Shown here: positions 62,379 through 64,000 of the stretch, one piece after another
How the letters are laid out: each line of letters opens with the position of its first letter
Numbering within the stretch: the stretch's first letter is position 1
Source: Chitinivibrionales bacterium
Lineage (GTDB): Bacteria; Fibrobacterota; Chitinivibrionia; Chitinivibrionales; WJKA01
Direction: 5' to 3'
Assembly: GCA_014728215.1 (NCBI GenBank)
Contig: WJLZ01000068.1
Location: 1 to 64,000 of the forward strand
Length of the DNA: 64,000 nucleotides
Notes under the pieces: generated by a model
The model's database searches: none
Told to the model about the DNA's origin: nothing
The model's input: only the letters and a program-made list of their open reading frames with translations
Position numbers and translations under genes: made by a program

Positions 62379-62401
62379 GGCATGGCCTTCACGGCCATGC
62401 C
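62379..62401 (-). repeat. Strong inverted repeat between floA and the next gene
   Basis: GGCATGGCC and GGCCATGCC form a perfect nine-base inverted repeat around a five-base spacer (TTCAC). It lies in the 89-bp gap between the floA stop and the start of the downstream minus-strand gene. There is no T-run, so it is not a terminator; it resembles an RNA-stabilising or REP-like hairpin. Confidence 0.6.
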
Positions 62402-62434
62402 ACAAAGAGATGATGTTGAGTATCCGCGAATTAT

Positions 62435-63421
62435 TTACTGTTCGTTTTCATCTTTTTTATCCCGCGGTGATCCTATGGAATCCCTCATCGAGGTATCTGC
62501 TTCAATGTTTTTCATGCGATAGTAGTCCATGACACCGAGCTGTCCCTTTCTGAAAGCTTCAGACATGGCGAGTGGCACTTCCGCTTCAGCCTCGACAACT
62601 TTAGCCCGCATTTCCTGGACATTGGCTTTCATTTCCTGTTCTGCTGCAACCGCCATGGCTCGCCGCTCTTCGGCTTTTGCCTGGGCAATTCGTTTGTCGG
62701 CTTCGGCGCGATCGGTCTCCAACTCGGCTCCGATATTTTTGCCCACATCAACATCGGCAATATCAATGGAGAGTATTTCGAACGCAGTTCCGGCATCCAG
62801 GCCTTTTTTCAGGACCATTTTCGAAATCGTATCAGGATTTTCGAGCACTTCCTTATGGGTTACCGCAGAACCGATTGTCGTCACAATACCTTCCCCGACC
62901 CGGGCAAGGATAGTGTCTTCACCGGCACCGCCGACCAGACGCTCGATATTCGCCCTGACAGTTACCCGGGAAATGGCTTTCAGCTGAATACCATCCTTGG
63001 CAACCGCTGCCACAAGGGGCGTTTCGATTACTTTGGGATTGACACTCATCTGAACCGCTTCCAGAACATTCCGTCCGGCAAGATCGATAGCAACACAGCG
63101 GTCGAATTTCAGATCGATATTGGCTTTGTCTGCCGCAATCAGCGCCTGCACTACCCGCATGACATTACCACCGGCCAGATAGTGGGATTCCAGGGCATCG
63201 GTGTCAATAACGAGTCCGGCTTTTACCCCCATGATCTTCGATTCGACAATCAATTTTGGCGGAACTTTACGAAACCGCATGAAAACGATGTTCAGCAGTC
63301 CCACATGCGCGCCTGAAATCAGGGCCTGAATCCACAAGGAAAGCGCAGAAGCAATAAAGAAAAAGAGAATAAGTGCTGCAACGGCAAGAACGGCAATAAC
63401 TAAGACAATAACAGGGTTCAT
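62435..63421 (-). CDS. floA: Flotillin-like protein FloA
   Basis: About 328 residues from the ATG at 63421 behind AAAGGTGG. A short N-terminal membrane segment (about 3-30) is followed by the SPFH domain ([25 protein letters not shown], then the [13 protein letters not shown] region) and a long alanine/glutamate helix (about 215-310: [18 protein letters not shown]). FloA organises membrane microdomains and is usually encoded with an NfeD protein, as here. It ends the tandem NfeD-NfeD-FloA block. Confidence 0.94.
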   Translation of the reverse strand: MNPVIVLVIAVLAVAALILFFFIASALSLWIQALISGAHVGLLNIVFMRFRKVPPKLIVESKIMGVKAGLVIDTDALESHYLAGGNVMRVVQALIAADKANIDLKFDRCVAIDLAGRNVLEAVQMSVNPKVIETPLVAAVAKDGIQLKAISRVTVRANIERLVGGAGEDTILARVGEGIVTTIGSAVTHKEVLENPDTISKMVLKKGLDAGTAFEILSIDIADVDVGKNIGAELETDRAEADKRIAQAKAEERRAMAVAAEQEMKANVQEMRAKVVEAEAEVPLAMSEAFRKGQLGVMDYYRMKNIEADTSMRDSIGSPRDKKDENEQ

Positions 63422-63454
63422 GAAAACCACCTTTCCCAAAACAAATCTTTGTAT

Positions 63455-63943
63455 TTATGAATCATCTTCTTTTTGTTCGACGACAATGCGATTTCCGGCA
63501 ACCTCGACAACAATTATGGGGCTGTTTTTTTCTATATATTCACCCCGGGTAATGACGTCGACACGCCGGTTGTTGATAAGTGCAACTCCTGAAGGATGGA
63601 GATCCGACTGCGTTATCCCTTCCGTGTGAAGGTATTTCTGCAGTGATGATGTCTGAGTTTGAGCGCCTTCTTTATTTGTCAGCTTTGTCCGCAGGGTTGC
63701 CGGCGAATGGGCAAGCAATTTCAGTCCGATAATCACCAGAACAGGAAGTGTTACGATATCGATCACTACAAATATAAACCCTGCAGCTACTGAAATGCCG
63801 GTAAATGCCATATAAAGTGCGTATCCTAAAAGACCAACCGCTGCAATGGAGAGCAGGCCACCGGAGGGCAGAATGAATTCTGCGATGATTACAATTACTC
63901 CCAGTAATTGTAGAACAACAGGTATCCATATGTTACTGCTCAT
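63455..63943 (-). CDS. NfeD-family membrane protein
   Basis: About 162 residues from the ATG at 63943. Three to four hydrophobic helices (about 5-75) precede an NfeD C-terminal OB-like domain (about 110-162: EGITQSDLHPSGVALINNRRVDVITRG, ending NRIVVEQ). This short form lacks a protease domain and typically partners flotillin. It overlaps the upstream gene by 11 bases and ends 33 bp before floA. Confidence 0.9.
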   Translation of the reverse strand: MSSNIWIPVVLQLLGVIVIIAEFILPSGGLLSIAAVGLLGYALYMAFTGISVAAGFIFVVIDIVTLPVLVIIGLKLLAHSPATLRTKLTNKEGAQTQTSSLQKYLHTEGITQSDLHPSGVALINNRRVDVITRGEYIEKNSPIIVVEVAGNRIVVEQKEDDS

Positions 63944-64000
63944 TTTGCGGCCTCCGAGTGATAACAATGCGATTTCCGTGAATTTCGGAAACAATGACTT
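63933..64000 (-). CDS. C-terminal end of a second NfeD-family gene (cut by the window edge)
   Basis: In a frame offset from the NfeD gene, the last 22 codons read VIVSEIHGNRIVITRR and PQNEQ before a TAA at 63933. The first part aligns with the final strands of the neighbouring NfeD (IIVVEVAGNRIVVEQ), so it is the tail of a second NfeD protein, probably the long form with an N-terminal ClpP-like serine protease domain. It overlaps the short NfeD gene by 11 bases. Confidence 0.75.
   Translation of the reverse strand, partial: VIVSEIHGNRIVITRRPQNEQ

Noticed and set aside
1-64000. CRISPR arrays, insertion sequences, phage genes or rRNA
   Set aside because: I saw no direct-repeat array, transposase, integrase or structural phage motif, and no rRNA-like sequence.

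Overview
The window is a gene-dense bacterial chromosome segment: about 63 protein genes, one tRNA, and no insertion sequence, phage, CRISPR array or rRNA that I can see. The organism is a Gram-negative, LPS-making bacterium. The evidence is a heptose-7-phosphate kinase, an LpxL-like acyltransferase, an LptC-LptA-LptB set, an MlaD-type MCE protein, several lipoproteins with lipoboxes and one predicted outer-membrane barrel. A eukaryote-like (class 2) isoleucyl-tRNA synthetase, a SWIB protein with a histone-H1-like tail, and a secreted Fibrobacter-style protein with a sorting-domain-like insert point to the FCB superphylum, possibly Fibrobacterota/Chitinivibrionia. That placement is inference from gene content and needs a marker-gene tree.

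Layout. 0.2-3.0 kb (minus): a DUF4177-like protein, then an ABC exporter pair with a TPR protein. 3.2-7.3 kb (plus): a zinc-finger polysaccharide deacetylase, an M50 protease, the heptose kinase RfaE1, tRNA(CAU) and a coiled-coil zinc-ribbon protein. 7.3-8.7 kb (minus): a beta-CASP nuclease. 8.9-12.8 kb (plus): a secreted protein, a GT2 glycosyltransferase, a ParB-like protein without ParA, a two-TM protein, PTS EIIA(Ntr) and a STAS protein. 12.8-16.8 kb (minus): MoxR, TPR, DUF58 and M20 peptidase. 17.1-18.8 kb (plus): a small membrane protein, a STAS protein and ManA. 18.9-21.0 kb (minus): a NifS/IscS-NadA pair. 21.1-24.8 kb (minus): ECF sigma, anti-sigma, caspase/beta-barrel and lipoprotein, all coupled. 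25-30.6 kb (minus): a YkgJ protein, a sugar-phosphate transferase, a TonB-C lipoprotein, CoaE and a SpoIIE phosphatase/kinase. 30.8-37.5 kb: YifB, a YycJ-like hydrolase, the SWIB protein, a lipoprotein pair, tandem STAS genes and a secreted protein behind a sigma-54-like site. 37.6-43.7 kb (plus): YggS, YggT, DivIVA, DUF167, purine nucleoside phosphorylase and IleS, an order recalling the Firmicutes ylm-divIVA-ileS block. 43.7-51.4 kb (plus): LpxL-like, LptC, LptA, LptB, RpoN, LipA, HPF, MlaD and HPr, which is the rpoN/lpt cluster with two insertions. 51.4-55.3 kb (plus): Hom, ThrC and a phosphoglycerate-mutase-like probable homoserine kinase. 55.4-60.3 kb (plus): a second sugar-phosphate transferase, then an HDOD/HD-GYP pair. 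60.4-64.0 kb (minus): Asd, a membrane-anchored unknown, FloA, NfeD and the tail of a second NfeD-family gene.

How the genes fit together. Envelope building and transport (LPS, undecaprenyl-linked sugars, MCE lipid traffic, flotillin/NfeD) make up the largest theme. The second theme is regulation by phosphorylation and partner switching: four stand-alone STAS proteins, a SpoIIE phosphatase fused to a HATPase kinase, EIIA(Ntr), HPr and RpoN. The least ordinary unit is the ECF sigma / anti-sigma / caspase-barrel / lipoprotein operon at 21.1-24.8 kb, which looks like an envelope signalling or protease system. The GT2/ParB-like/EIIA/STAS run at 8.9-12.8 kb is the second unusual block.
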